From NCBI GenBank assembly GCA_002027195.1, contig MWJO01000018.1, forward strand, positions 1 to 64,000: DNA of 64,000 nucleotides, read 5' to 3'. Numbering within the stretch: position 1 is the first letter of the stretch; the number at the start of each line of letters is the position of its first letter. The notes below the pieces were generated by a model. The model made no database searches and was not told the DNA's origin. It worked only from the letters and a program-made list of their open reading frames with translations. Shown here one piece after another: positions 31,522-38,793 of the stretch. A program made the translations under genes and the position numbers. The DNA comes from Streptomyces sp. GKU 895 (GTDB lineage Bacteria > Actinomycetota > Actinomycetes > Streptomycetales > Streptomycetaceae).

Positions 31522-32563
31522 CATGAACGACCGGATATCGGGAGCCCTGCGCTCCCCCATCACCTTCTCCGTGCTCGCGGGCGTCCTCATCGGCGCCCTC
31601 TTCCTCGTCGGCACCGGCGCGGACCCGATCGCGGCCTACGAGGCGGTCCTCACCGGCTCGCTCGGCGCCGACGGCATCGGCTCCACGCTGACGACCGGCA
31701 CCAGCGTGCTCGGCATGGCGCTCGCGCTGGCGATCCCGCTGCGGGCCGGACTCATCAACCTGGGCGGCGACGGCCAGATGGTCCTCGGCGGCATCACGGC
31801 GGCCGTGACCGGCCTGCACTCACCGCTGCCGGCGCCGCTGACCGTCCTCCTCGCCCTCCTCGCCGGGATGGCGGCCGGTGCGCTCTACGCCGCCCTGGCC
31901 GCGCTCTGCGAGAACCACTTCGGCGTTCCGCTCCTGGTCAGCAGCCTGCTGCTGAGCTACCCGGCGGTGTCGCTCGCCTCCTATCTCGCGCGCTACCCGC
32001 TCAAGGAGCCCGGTTCCAGCCTCCCGCAGACCCGCGCCCTGCCCGACGGGGTGGCGCTGCCCGCGTTCGGGGACTCCACGGTCACCTGGGGACTGGTACT
32101 GGTCGTCCTCGCGGCGGGCGCCTACTGGTTCACGGACCGGCGGACCGCGATCGGGTACGAGATCCGTATGACCGGCCTCAACGCCCGCTTCTCCGCCTAC
32201 GCGGGTGTCGAACGCCGGGGCCTGACCCTGAAGTTGATGTCCGTGTCGGGCGCGACCGCCGGACTCGTGGGCGCCATCGGGGTGTTGAGCTTCCCGTACC
32301 GTTTCGTGGACGGCTCGCTGACCGCACCGGGCTACACCTGGACGGGGCTGACCGCCGCGCTGCTGGCGACGGCCGCCCCGCTGGGCACGGTCGTGGCGTC
32401 CTTCTTCTTCGCCGTCCTCCAGGTCGGCGGCCTGGCGATGGAGCGGACGACGGAGGTGCCGCGCGAACTCACGCAGGTGCTCCAGGCGATCGTGATCGTG
32501 TTCCTCGCGGCCCGCCTGCGTTTCCCCCGCCGGTGGTTCAACCGTCGCAAGGAGGCGGTGTGA
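31511..32563 (+). CDS. Nucleoside-type ABC transporter permease (YufP/NupP-like)
   Basis: A 350-residue integral membrane protein with about 9-10 hydrophobic segments. LRAGLINLGGDGQMVLGG is the characteristic loop of nucleoside permeases, and ENHFGVPLLVSSLLLSYPAVSLASYL and YEIRMTGLNARFSAYAGV support the family. It starts inside the ATPase gene (ATG 31511) or at ATG 31523 just after its stop; neither has a clear ribosome binding site, so translational coupling is likely. Confidence 0.9.
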   Translation: MPTDMNDRISGALRSPITFSVLAGVLIGALFLVGTGADPIAAYEAVLTGSLGADGIGSTLTTGTSVLGMALALAIPLRAGLINLGGDGQMVLGGITAAVTGLHSPLPAPLTVLLALLAGMAAGALYAALAALCENHFGVPLLVSSLLLSYPAVSLASYLARYPLKEPGSSLPQTRALPDGVALPAFGDSTVTWGLVLVVLAAGAYWFTDRRTAIGYEIRMTGLNARFSAYAGVERRGLTLKLMSVSGATAGLVGAIGVLSFPYRFVDGSLTAPGYTWTGLTAALLATAAPLGTVVASFFFAVLQVGGLAMERTTEVPRELTQVLQAIVIVFLAARLRFPRRWFNRRKEAV

Positions 32564-33435
32564 TGTTCTTCGACTCCGATCTCCTGATGTCGGCGCTGCG
32601 CGCGCTGACCCCGATCCTGCTGGCCGCGCTGGGCGGTGCGATCTGCGAACGGGCGGGCGTGTTCAACATCGGCCTCGAAGGCATGATGCTGATGGGCTGC
32701 TTCACGGCCGTGGCGACGAGCTGGTTCACCGGGAGCCCCTGGCTGGGCGTGCTGGCGGCGGCCCTCGCGGCGGCGGCCTACTCGCTGATCCTGGCGGTCG
32801 GCACGGTGACCCTGCGCGGGGACGCGGTCGTTCTGGGTGTCGCCATGAACCTCCTCGCCGTGGGCCTCACCAGCTTCCTGCTGCGTACGATCTTCGGTGT
32901 GCAGGGCACTTTTGACGATCCGTCACTGGCCGGGCTGCCGTTGACCGGCGGTCTGAGTCCGCTCGCCTATCTGTCGTGGGCGGCGGTCGGCGTGGCCGCG
33001 GTCATGCTGTCGCGGCACGTGTGGGGGCTCAGGCTGCGCGGGGTCGGCGAGGCTCCGGACGCGGCGGCCACACTCGGAGTGAGTCCCGCGAAGTACAAGT
33101 ACGCGGCCGTACTGCTCTCCGGCGTCCTGTGCGGTCTCGCCGGTGCCCAACTGGCGCTCGGCAACGTCACGTTGTTCACCGAGAACATGACCGCGGGCCG
33201 TGGCTGGATCGCCGTGGTCGCCGTGATGCTCGGCCGCGCCCTGCCGCTGGGCGTCCTGCTCGCCGCCCTGCTCTTCGGCCTCGCCGAGGCGGCCGGCTTC
33301 CGCCTCCAGGGCCTCCGGCCTGCCCCAACAGGCCACCGATGCCGCGCCGTACGTCGTCACGCTCGGCGCCCTCTTCCTCACCACGGCCGCCGTCGTCGCC
33401 GTGTCCGTCCGTCGTCCACCGGAGCCGCCTCATGA
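32563..33435 (+). CDS. Nucleoside-type ABC transporter permease (YufQ/NupQ-like; disturbed 3' frame)
   Basis: Second permease subunit, about 290 residues. CERAGVFNIGLEGMMLMG is the family loop; LRGDAVVLGVAMNLLAVGLTSFLLR and LRLRGVGEAPDAAATLGVSPAKYKY follow. ATG 32563 overlaps the previous stop (TGATG) with AAGGAGG upstream. Near 33315 one extra C breaks the frame; without it the protein continues QGLGLPQQATDAAPYVVTLGA with the expected last membrane helix. A compensating loss about 33400-33420 would bring it back to the stop at 33433, which overlaps the next start (ATGA). Confidence 0.88.
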   Translation: MFFDSDLLMSALRALTPILLAALGGAICERAGVFNIGLEGMMLMGCFTAVATSWFTGSPWLGVLAAALAAAAYSLILAVGTVTLRGDAVVLGVAMNLLAVGLTSFLLRTIFGVQGTFDDPSLAGLPLTGGLSPLAYLSWAAVGVAAVMLSRHVWGLRLRGVGEAPDAAATLGVSPAKYKYAAVLLSGVLCGLAGAQLALGNVTLFTENMTAGRGWIAVVAVMLGRALPLGVLLAALLFGLAEAAGFRLQGLRPAPTGHRCRAVRRHARRPLPHHGRRRRRVRPSSTGAAS

Positions 33436-34184
33436 CGCAGGACCTGCTGCCCATCACCCGCATACCCCGCACCGGCCTGCCGGCCCACGCGGTCGTCGTC
33501 GGCGACCCGGCGCGCGCCGCGGCCGTCGCCGCGCTGCTCGACGGCGCCGAGGAGGTGTCGTACCACCGCGAATACCGTGTGTTCAGCGGCAGTTGGAAGG
33601 GCCTGCCGGTCGTCGTGGCCTCGCATGGGGTGGGCGGGCCGGGCGCGATCCTGCTGTTCCAGGAGCTCGCGGACGCGGGCGTGCGGGTGCTGCTGCGGTT
33701 CGGTACGGCGGGTGCGATGAAGCCGGGGATCGCCGACGGTGACCTCGTCATCGCCGAGGCGGCCGTCCGCGACGACGGCGTCACCCAGCAGCTGCTGCCG
33801 CCGGAGTACCCGGCGGTCTCCTCCCCCGAGGCCGTCTTCGCCCTCCAGCGCGCGGCCCGCGCCGCCGACGCCCCGCACCACCGCGGTGTCGTCTGGACCC
33901 GCGCGGCGTTCCAGCCCGGCCTGCTGCCGCTGTTCTCCTACGACGGTGCCGGCCTCGCCGCCATCGAGATGGAGCTCTCCGCGCTGCTGGTCACGGCGTC
34001 GCTGCGCGGGCTCGTCGCGGGCGGTGTGCTGGTCGTCGACGGGGCGAACGCGGACGAACTGGTCGACGACGACGGCACCAGCGTCTACGACCCGCACCGG
34101 GACGTGGTCGCCGCCGGTGTCGAGAAGGGGGCCGTCGTGTCGCTGGAAGCGCTGCGGCTGCTGGCCGAGGAGTACGGACTGTGA
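33432..34184 (+). CDS. Nucleoside phosphorylase, PNP/UDP family (possible methylthioinosine or uridine phosphorylase)
   Basis: A 250-residue phosphorylase cleaving a nucleoside with phosphate to base and (thio)ribose-1-phosphate. Family features: AVVVGDPARAAAVAALL (phosphate loop), SHGVGGPGAILLFQEL, RFGTAGAMKPGIADGDLVIAEAAVRDDG, and the ribose-binding IEMELSALLVTASLRG; AGGVLVVDGANADELV is uridine-phosphorylase-like. It lies between the nucleoside permease (ATGA overlap) and the MtaD-type deaminase (GTGA overlap). Context suggests it acts on the deaminated product, e.g. methylthioinosine; a plain uridine or inosine phosphorylase is equally possible from sequence alone. Confidence 0.88.
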   Translation: MTQDLLPITRIPRTGLPAHAVVVGDPARAAAVAALLDGAEEVSYHREYRVFSGSWKGLPVVVASHGVGGPGAILLFQELADAGVRVLLRFGTAGAMKPGIADGDLVIAEAAVRDDGVTQQLLPPEYPAVSSPEAVFALQRAARAADAPHHRGVVWTRAAFQPGLLPLFSYDGAGLAAIEMELSALLVTASLRGLVAGGVLVVDGANADELVDDDGTSVYDPHRDVVAAGVEKGAVVSLEALRLLAEEYGL

Positions 34185-35476
34185 GCATCGATCTGCTGGT
34201 GCACGGCGGTGACGTGCTGACCGTCGACGAGGCCGGAACCGTCGTACGGGACGGGGCGGTCGCCGTCCACGAGGGCGAGATCGTCGCCGTCGGCCCCGCC
34301 GAGGAGCTGACAGCGCGATTCACGGCCGCGGAGCGCATCGACGCGGAGGGCTGCCTCGTCCTCCCGGGTCTGGTCAACACGCACACCCACCTCGCGATGA
34401 CCCTCCTGCGCGGGCTCGCCGACGACGTCACCCTCCAGGGGTTCCTGGAGCGGGTGCTGCCCGCCGAGGCCCGGCTGCTGGCGCCGAAGAACGTGGCGGC
34501 GGCGGTGCGGCTCGCGATCGCCGAGAGCGTCCGGGCCGGGGTGACCTCCGCGCTCGACATGTACTGGTTCCACGAGGCGGCCGAGCAGGCGGCCCGTGAA
34601 GCGGGCTGGCGGCTGCACACCGGGCCCACCTTCATGGACGTGCCCGAGCCGCCGGACGCGATCGCGTACGGGGACCGGCTGGAATGGGCGCGCCGGGATC
34701 TGGTGGCGCGCGGCCCGGCCCGCCCCGGCCACCGGCCCGTGGTGTTCGCGCACTCCACGTACACCCTCTCCCCCGACCAGCTCGTCGAGATCTTCGCCCT
34801 GGCACGGGAGTTCGGCGCCCTGATCCACATCCACGCGGCCGAGAACGCCACCGAGGTCGCCACGGTCGAGGTCAAGTACGGCAAGCGGCCGGTGGAGCTG
34901 CTGGACTCGCTCGGGCTGCTCGGCGACGACGTGCTGCTCGCGCACGCCGTGGACCTCACCGGCCCGGAGATCGCGGTGCTGGCCCGCACCGGCACCTCGG
35001 TCGCCCACTGCCCCGTCTCCAACCTGAAGCTGGGCTGCGGGATCGCGCCGGTGCCGCGGCTGCTGAGCGCCGGGGTGACCGTCGGGCTCGGCACGGACGG
35101 GGCCGTCAGCTCCAACACGCTGGACGTGCTGGGGGCGGTGCGGCAGGCGGCGCTCGTGCACAAGGCGGGCGGCGACCCCACCCTCGTCGGCGCCGAACAG
35201 GCCGTACGCATGGCGACGATCGAGGGTGCGCGGGCGCTCGGGCTCGCGGCGCAGCTGGGCTCACTGGAGTCGGGCAAGCGGGCCGACCTCGTCGTCCTCG
35301 ACCTGGGCGCCCCGCATCTGCGGCCGCTGCACGACCCGTGGTCGACGCTCGCCTACGCCGCGCACTCGGCGGACGTGCGGGACACCGTGGTCGACGGGCG
35401 GGTGCTGATGCGGGACCGAGTGCTGACGACGCTGGACGAGCCGGCCGTGGTCGCCGACCTGGAAGCACTGGTCTGA
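34181..35476 (+). CDS. mtaD: 5'-methylthioadenosine/S-adenosylhomocysteine deaminase-like amidohydrolase
   Basis: A 431-residue metal-dependent amidohydrolase (COG0402). Metal ligands: H68 and H70 in LVNTHTHLAMTLLRGLADD, His in IHIHAAENATEVA, His in LLAHAVDL, and Asp in LGTDGAVSSNTLDVL. VKYGKRPVELLDSLGLLGDDVL and CPVSNLKLGCGIAPV are close to MtaD enzymes that deaminate MTA and SAH. GTG 34181 overlaps the phosphorylase stop. Expected role: MTA to methylthioinosine, feeding the neighbouring phosphorylase. Another aminopurine substrate cannot be excluded. Confidence 0.85.
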   Translation: MSIDLLVHGGDVLTVDEAGTVVRDGAVAVHEGEIVAVGPAEELTARFTAAERIDAEGCLVLPGLVNTHTHLAMTLLRGLADDVTLQGFLERVLPAEARLLAPKNVAAAVRLAIAESVRAGVTSALDMYWFHEAAEQAAREAGWRLHTGPTFMDVPEPPDAIAYGDRLEWARRDLVARGPARPGHRPVVFAHSTYTLSPDQLVEIFALAREFGALIHIHAAENATEVATVEVKYGKRPVELLDSLGLLGDDVLLAHAVDLTGPEIAVLARTGTSVAHCPVSNLKLGCGIAPVPRLLSAGVTVGLGTDGAVSSNTLDVLGAVRQAALVHKAGGDPTLVGAEQAVRMATIEGARALGLAAQLGSLESGKRADLVVLDLGAPHLRPLHDPWSTLAYAAHSADVRDTVVDGRVLMRDRVLTTLDEPAVVADLEALV

Positions 35477-35523
35477 CCGGGGATTTTCCTCCCACGGCGC
35501 TCTTCCCACCCCCATAATGATGT

Positions 35524-35540
35524 GAGACATCGGATGTCTC
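35524..35540. promoter_or_regulatory. Palindromic operator before the GntR gene
   Basis: Perfect palindrome GAGACATC-G-GATGTCTC, directly after a TAATGA -10-like box (35515-35520) and 36 bases before the GntR start. It fits an autoregulatory FadR-type GntR operator. Confidence 0.65.
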
Positions 35541-35575
35541 GACGGACATGCGCGTGAACCACAGGGAGGCCGGCC

Positions 35576-36247
35576 ATGGCAGTGACCGACGAGGCGATCG
35601 AGAAGATCAAGGACATGATCGTCTCCGGTGCCCTGCGCCCCGGCGACCGGCTGCCGAAGGAGTCCGAACTCGCCTCGGAACTCGGGCTGTCCCGCAACTC
35701 CCTGCGCGAGGCCGTGCGCGCCCTGGCGCTGATCCGGATCCTGGACGTGCGACAGGGCGACGGCACGTACGTGACCAGCCTCGACCCCCAACTCCTCCTG
35801 GAAGCCCTGAGTTTCGTCGTCGACTTCCACCGCGACGACACGGTCCTGGAGTTCCTCGCCGTGCGCCGCATCCTGGAGCCGGCCGCGACCGGGATGGCCG
35901 CGACCCGGGTCAGCGAGCAGCAACTGGACGCACTCTCGGCCCAGTTGGACAAGCTCGGCGACAACCCGTCGGTGGAGGAGCTGGTCGCCAGCGATCTGGA
36001 CTTCCACCGGGGCATCGTGCAGAGCTCCGGCAACTCGGTCCTGTGCTCCCTCCTCGACGGCCTGTCGGGCCCCACCACCCGGGCCCGGATCTGGCGCGGC
36101 CTGACCCAGGAGGACGCCGTCAGCCGCACGCTCCACGAACACCGCATGATCCTCGCCGCCCTGCGGGACCGGGACGCGGAGGCGGCGCGGTCGTGGGCGA
36201 CGGTGCACATCGCGAGCGTGGAGCAGTGGCTGCGCGCGTCACTGTGA
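35576..36247 (+). CDS. GntR-family (FadR/FCD subfamily) transcriptional regulator
   Basis: A 223-residue regulator with a winged HTH (residues 5-68; GDRLPKESELASELGLSRNSLREAVRALALIRILDVRQGDGTYVT read in pieces) and an all-helical FCD effector domain (FLAVRRILEPAATGMAA, DLDFHRGIVQSSGN, LHEHRMILAALRDRDAEAARSW) whose Asp/His residues usually bind a metal and a carboxylate ligand. ATG 35576 follows GGGAGG. It lies 99 bases after mtaD in the same direction with its own operator, and is the last gene of the block; control of the upstream unit is plausible but not shown. Confidence 0.9.
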   Translation: MAVTDEAIEKIKDMIVSGALRPGDRLPKESELASELGLSRNSLREAVRALALIRILDVRQGDGTYVTSLDPQLLLEALSFVVDFHRDDTVLEFLAVRRILEPAATGMAATRVSEQQLDALSAQLDKLGDNPSVEELVASDLDFHRGIVQSSGNSVLCSLLDGLSGPTTRARIWRGLTQEDAVSRTLHEHRMILAALRDRDAEAARSWATVHIASVEQWLRASL

Positions 36248-36475
36248 CGCCCCCTCGCATCACTCACCGTCATCCGACGTCTACCCGGGTCACCGACCGG
36301 TCCACGTGACATCCGTGCAGGGTGATCCGGCACAGCTCGGATGACCGGGGGGTGTTCCGGGGTGGCTGATGGGGCAGTGATGCGTTCACTCCCCCGTGCA
36401 AGGGGGCTGCGGACGCCCCCGCTGGACGCCGTAAGGTTGGGGCGTACGGGAGGGCACGTCGGAAGGAGGCACTGG

Positions 36476-37486
36476 GTGATCGAGCTCGAGGGGGTTCCCG
36501 AGCTGATCGACCCGGTCATGGTGGCCGCGTTCGAGGGCTGGAACGATGCCGGCGACGCCGCCTCCACCGCGGTCGCGCATCTGGACAGGGAGTGGAAGGG
36601 CGAGGTGTTCGCGGCGCTGGACGCCGAGGACTACTACGACTTCCAGGTGAACCGGCCCACGGTGTGGATGGACGCCGGAGTGCGCAAGATCACCTGGCCC
36701 ACGACACGGCTGTCCGTGGTCCGGGTCGGCGGCGAGAAGCCGCGCGATCTCGTGCTGGTCCGAGGGATCGAACCGTCCATGCGCTGGCGCTCGTTCTGCA
36801 ACGAACTGCTGGGCTTCGCCCATGAACTGGGCGTGGAGCTGGTCGTGGTCCTGGGCGCTCTGCTCGGTGACACCCCGCACACGCGTCCGGTCCCGATCAG
36901 CGGGACCACGTCCGATCCGGACCTGGCCCAGCGGATGGACCTGGAGGAGACCAAGTACGAGGGGCCCACGGGCATCGTCGGCGTCCTCCAGGAGGCGTGC
37001 ACGCACGCGGGTGTGCCGGCCGTGTCGCTGTGGGCGGCGGTGCCGCACTACGTGTCGCAGCCGCCGAACCCGAAGGCGACGCTGGCCCTGCTCAACCGGC
37101 TCGAGGACCTGATCGACGTGCGCATCCCGCTGGGCGAGCTGCCCGAGGACGCGCGCGCCTGGCAGGTGGGTGTGGACCAGCTGGCCGCCGAGGACAGCGA
37201 GGTCGCCGAGTACGTGCAGACGCTGGAGGAGGCCCGGGACACCGCCGAGCTGCCGGAGGCGTCGGGCGAGGCGATCGCCCGCGAGTTCGAGCGGTATCTG
37301 CGGCGCCGGGACGGCGGCAGCCCGCCGGGCGGGCACGCGACGGAGAGCGGCGACGGTACGTCGTATCTGCGGGACAACCCCAGCGGTCGTACGCGACCGC
37401 CGAAGCCGCCGAAGCCGAGCGCGGACACGGACCCCGAGCCGGGTACGGAGACGGGAGCCGACGGCGAGGATTCGTCGGACGAGTGA
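36476..37486 (+). CDS. PAC2-family protein, probable ParJ orthologue
   Basis: A 336-residue cytoplasmic protein of the PAC2 fold, an actinobacterial signature family. Motifs: VMVAAFEGWNDAGDAASTAVAHL, YDFQVNRPTVW, RDLVLVRGIEPSMRWRSF, GALLGDTPHTRPVPI and YEGPTGIVGVL. The last 65 residues are Pro/Asp/Glu-rich and disordered. GTG 36476 has GGAAGGAGG six bases upstream. By its position (glpD ... PAC2 ... mshC) it is probably the counterpart of S. coelicolor ParJ, reported as a ParA-interacting protein that affects chromosome segregation during sporulation; this equivalence is from memory. Here it is separated from glpD by about 17 kb. Confidence 0.85.
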   Translation: MIELEGVPELIDPVMVAAFEGWNDAGDAASTAVAHLDREWKGEVFAALDAEDYYDFQVNRPTVWMDAGVRKITWPTTRLSVVRVGGEKPRDLVLVRGIEPSMRWRSFCNELLGFAHELGVELVVVLGALLGDTPHTRPVPISGTTSDPDLAQRMDLEETKYEGPTGIVGVLQEACTHAGVPAVSLWAAVPHYVSQPPNPKATLALLNRLEDLIDVRIPLGELPEDARAWQVGVDQLAAEDSEVAEYVQTLEEARDTAELPEASGEAIAREFERYLRRRDGGSPPGGHATESGDGTSYLRDNPSGRTRPPKPPKPSADTDPEPGTETGADGEDSSDE

Positions 37487-37493
37487 GACGGGG

Positions 37494-37527
37494 AAGGGCG
37501 GTGCGCCTCGCGCGCACCGCCCTTTTT
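37494..37527. terminator. Rho-independent terminator after the PAC2 gene
   Basis: A 13-bp stem AAGGGCGGTGCGC / GCGCACCGCCCTT with a 5-base loop and a following T run, eight bases past the PAC2 stop and before the convergent gene end at 37546. Confidence 0.9.
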
Positions 37528-37545
37528 CGTGCCGGGAGGCAGGCG

Positions 37546-38499
37546 TCAGACCTGCGGTACCGCCACCGCGTCGTAGTCGGTGTCGGGAGTCGGCTGCTCC
37601 ACGTCGAAGCGGGCGTTGGGCAGGTAGAGCCGGTCGCCCCAGGCCGCGACGGTCGTCGGGATGCGGAAGCGCGGGTCGGTGATCCGGGTGATCGCCGTGC
37701 CCTTGGTGCCGGCCGCGTTCAGGTGGAAGACGTCGATGGCGTTCTGCGCCTGCTGGACGACGTAGAAGGTCCGGCCGAGCAGCAACATGCCGTCCCCGTT
37801 GGGGAGTTTCGCGCCGCCGAGGTCGACGGCGGTCGCGGCTCCGGTGCGCGGGTCGACCCGCATGAGGGTGCCGCCGTCGGCGAAGCAGTTCACCACGAGC
37901 AGGGCGCGGCCGTCGGGGGTGCGCTCGATGCCGTTGGCGGTGAAGTCGTCGCCCTGGACCCAGTCGCCGGACAGGGGCAGCGTCGTGAGGGCGCCGGGCG
38001 CGCCGTGCCTGCCGAGGGCCACGCGGTAGAGCTGGGCCTTGAAGGAGTCGGTGAACCAGGCGGCGCCCGGGGTGAGGATCACGTCGTTCACGAAGCTGCC
38101 GCCGGTGGCGTACACCTTCTCGATGGCGCCCGAGTGCAGGTCCACCGTGCGGATCTCACCGCTGGCGCCGCCGGCGAGGAACAGCCGACCGTGGCCGGTC
38201 TTGAGGCCCACGGTGGGGTGGCCGGCGCCGAGGCCCTTGCTGACGACGGAGCCGCGGCCGGTGGCCAGGTGCGCCCGGTAGATGTCCCCGTTGGCCAGGG
38301 AGCCGAAGTAGGCGAAGGGTTTGCCGCCGATGGCGATGCCCTCGGGCTGGAAGCCGTCGGGCAGCGGGAACTGGTCGGGCCAGGCGGTTTTCGGCGCTTC
38401 GGCCGCGTGCGCGGTGCCGCCGAGCAGCGCCGCTCCCGTCAGCGCCGCGGTTGCGGTGAGCAGTCTTCTACGTGCGAAGGAACGTGCTGTGGGTGCCAC
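37546..38499 (-). CDS. Secreted SMP-30/gluconolactonase-like beta-propeller protein
   Basis: About 317 residues. The N-terminus SFARRRLLTATAALTGAALLGG with cleavage near AHAAEA looks like a signal peptide with consecutive arginines, possibly Tat-dependent. The mature part is made of propeller blades (FQPEGIAIGGKPFAYFGSL, GHPTVGLKTGHGRLFLAGG, VNDVILTPGAAWFTDS, TANGIERTPDGRALLVVN), the pattern of SMP-30-like or strictosidine-synthase-like hydrolases. GTG 38499 is chosen because AGAAGGAC lies upstream; an ATG at 38547 would add 16 residues. The substrate is unknown and no partner genes are adjacent. Confidence 0.8.
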   Translation of the reverse strand: MAPTARSFARRRLLTATAALTGAALLGGTAHAAEAPKTAWPDQFPLPDGFQPEGIAIGGKPFAYFGSLANGDIYRAHLATGRGSVVSKGLGAGHPTVGLKTGHGRLFLAGGASGEIRTVDLHSGAIEKVYATGGSFVNDVILTPGAAWFTDSFKAQLYRVALGRHGAPGALTTLPLSGDWVQGDDFTANGIERTPDGRALLVVNCFADGGTLMRVDPRTGAATAVDLGGAKLPNGDGMLLLGRTFYVVQQAQNAIDVFHLNAAGTKGTAITRITDPRFRIPTTVAAWGDRLYLPNARFDVEQPTPDTDYDAVAVPQV

Positions 38500-38793
38500 T
38501 GTGCGTCCTTCTGCCAAGGGGCCGGCGGTCACCGGCCGAACGGTCAACAGACGCTCTCACCCCATCACATGACCGTCACCTCCGCAGTCTCTGGCCGGAT
38601 TGCGGCGTGACATCTGTTTCAGGACGGATTGCACACGGTACCCCGTTCAACTTGATTTCAAACCGAGTTGGCGAACGCGGGGTGGACGAGGGGCCGTTCC
38701 GGTGCTTGGTTGTCCCCCGGAGGCGCACCGAGCCCCCCGCAGACGCACCCCCCGCAACCAGGCACCCGCAAGGACCGAAGGGAGCGGTACCCG

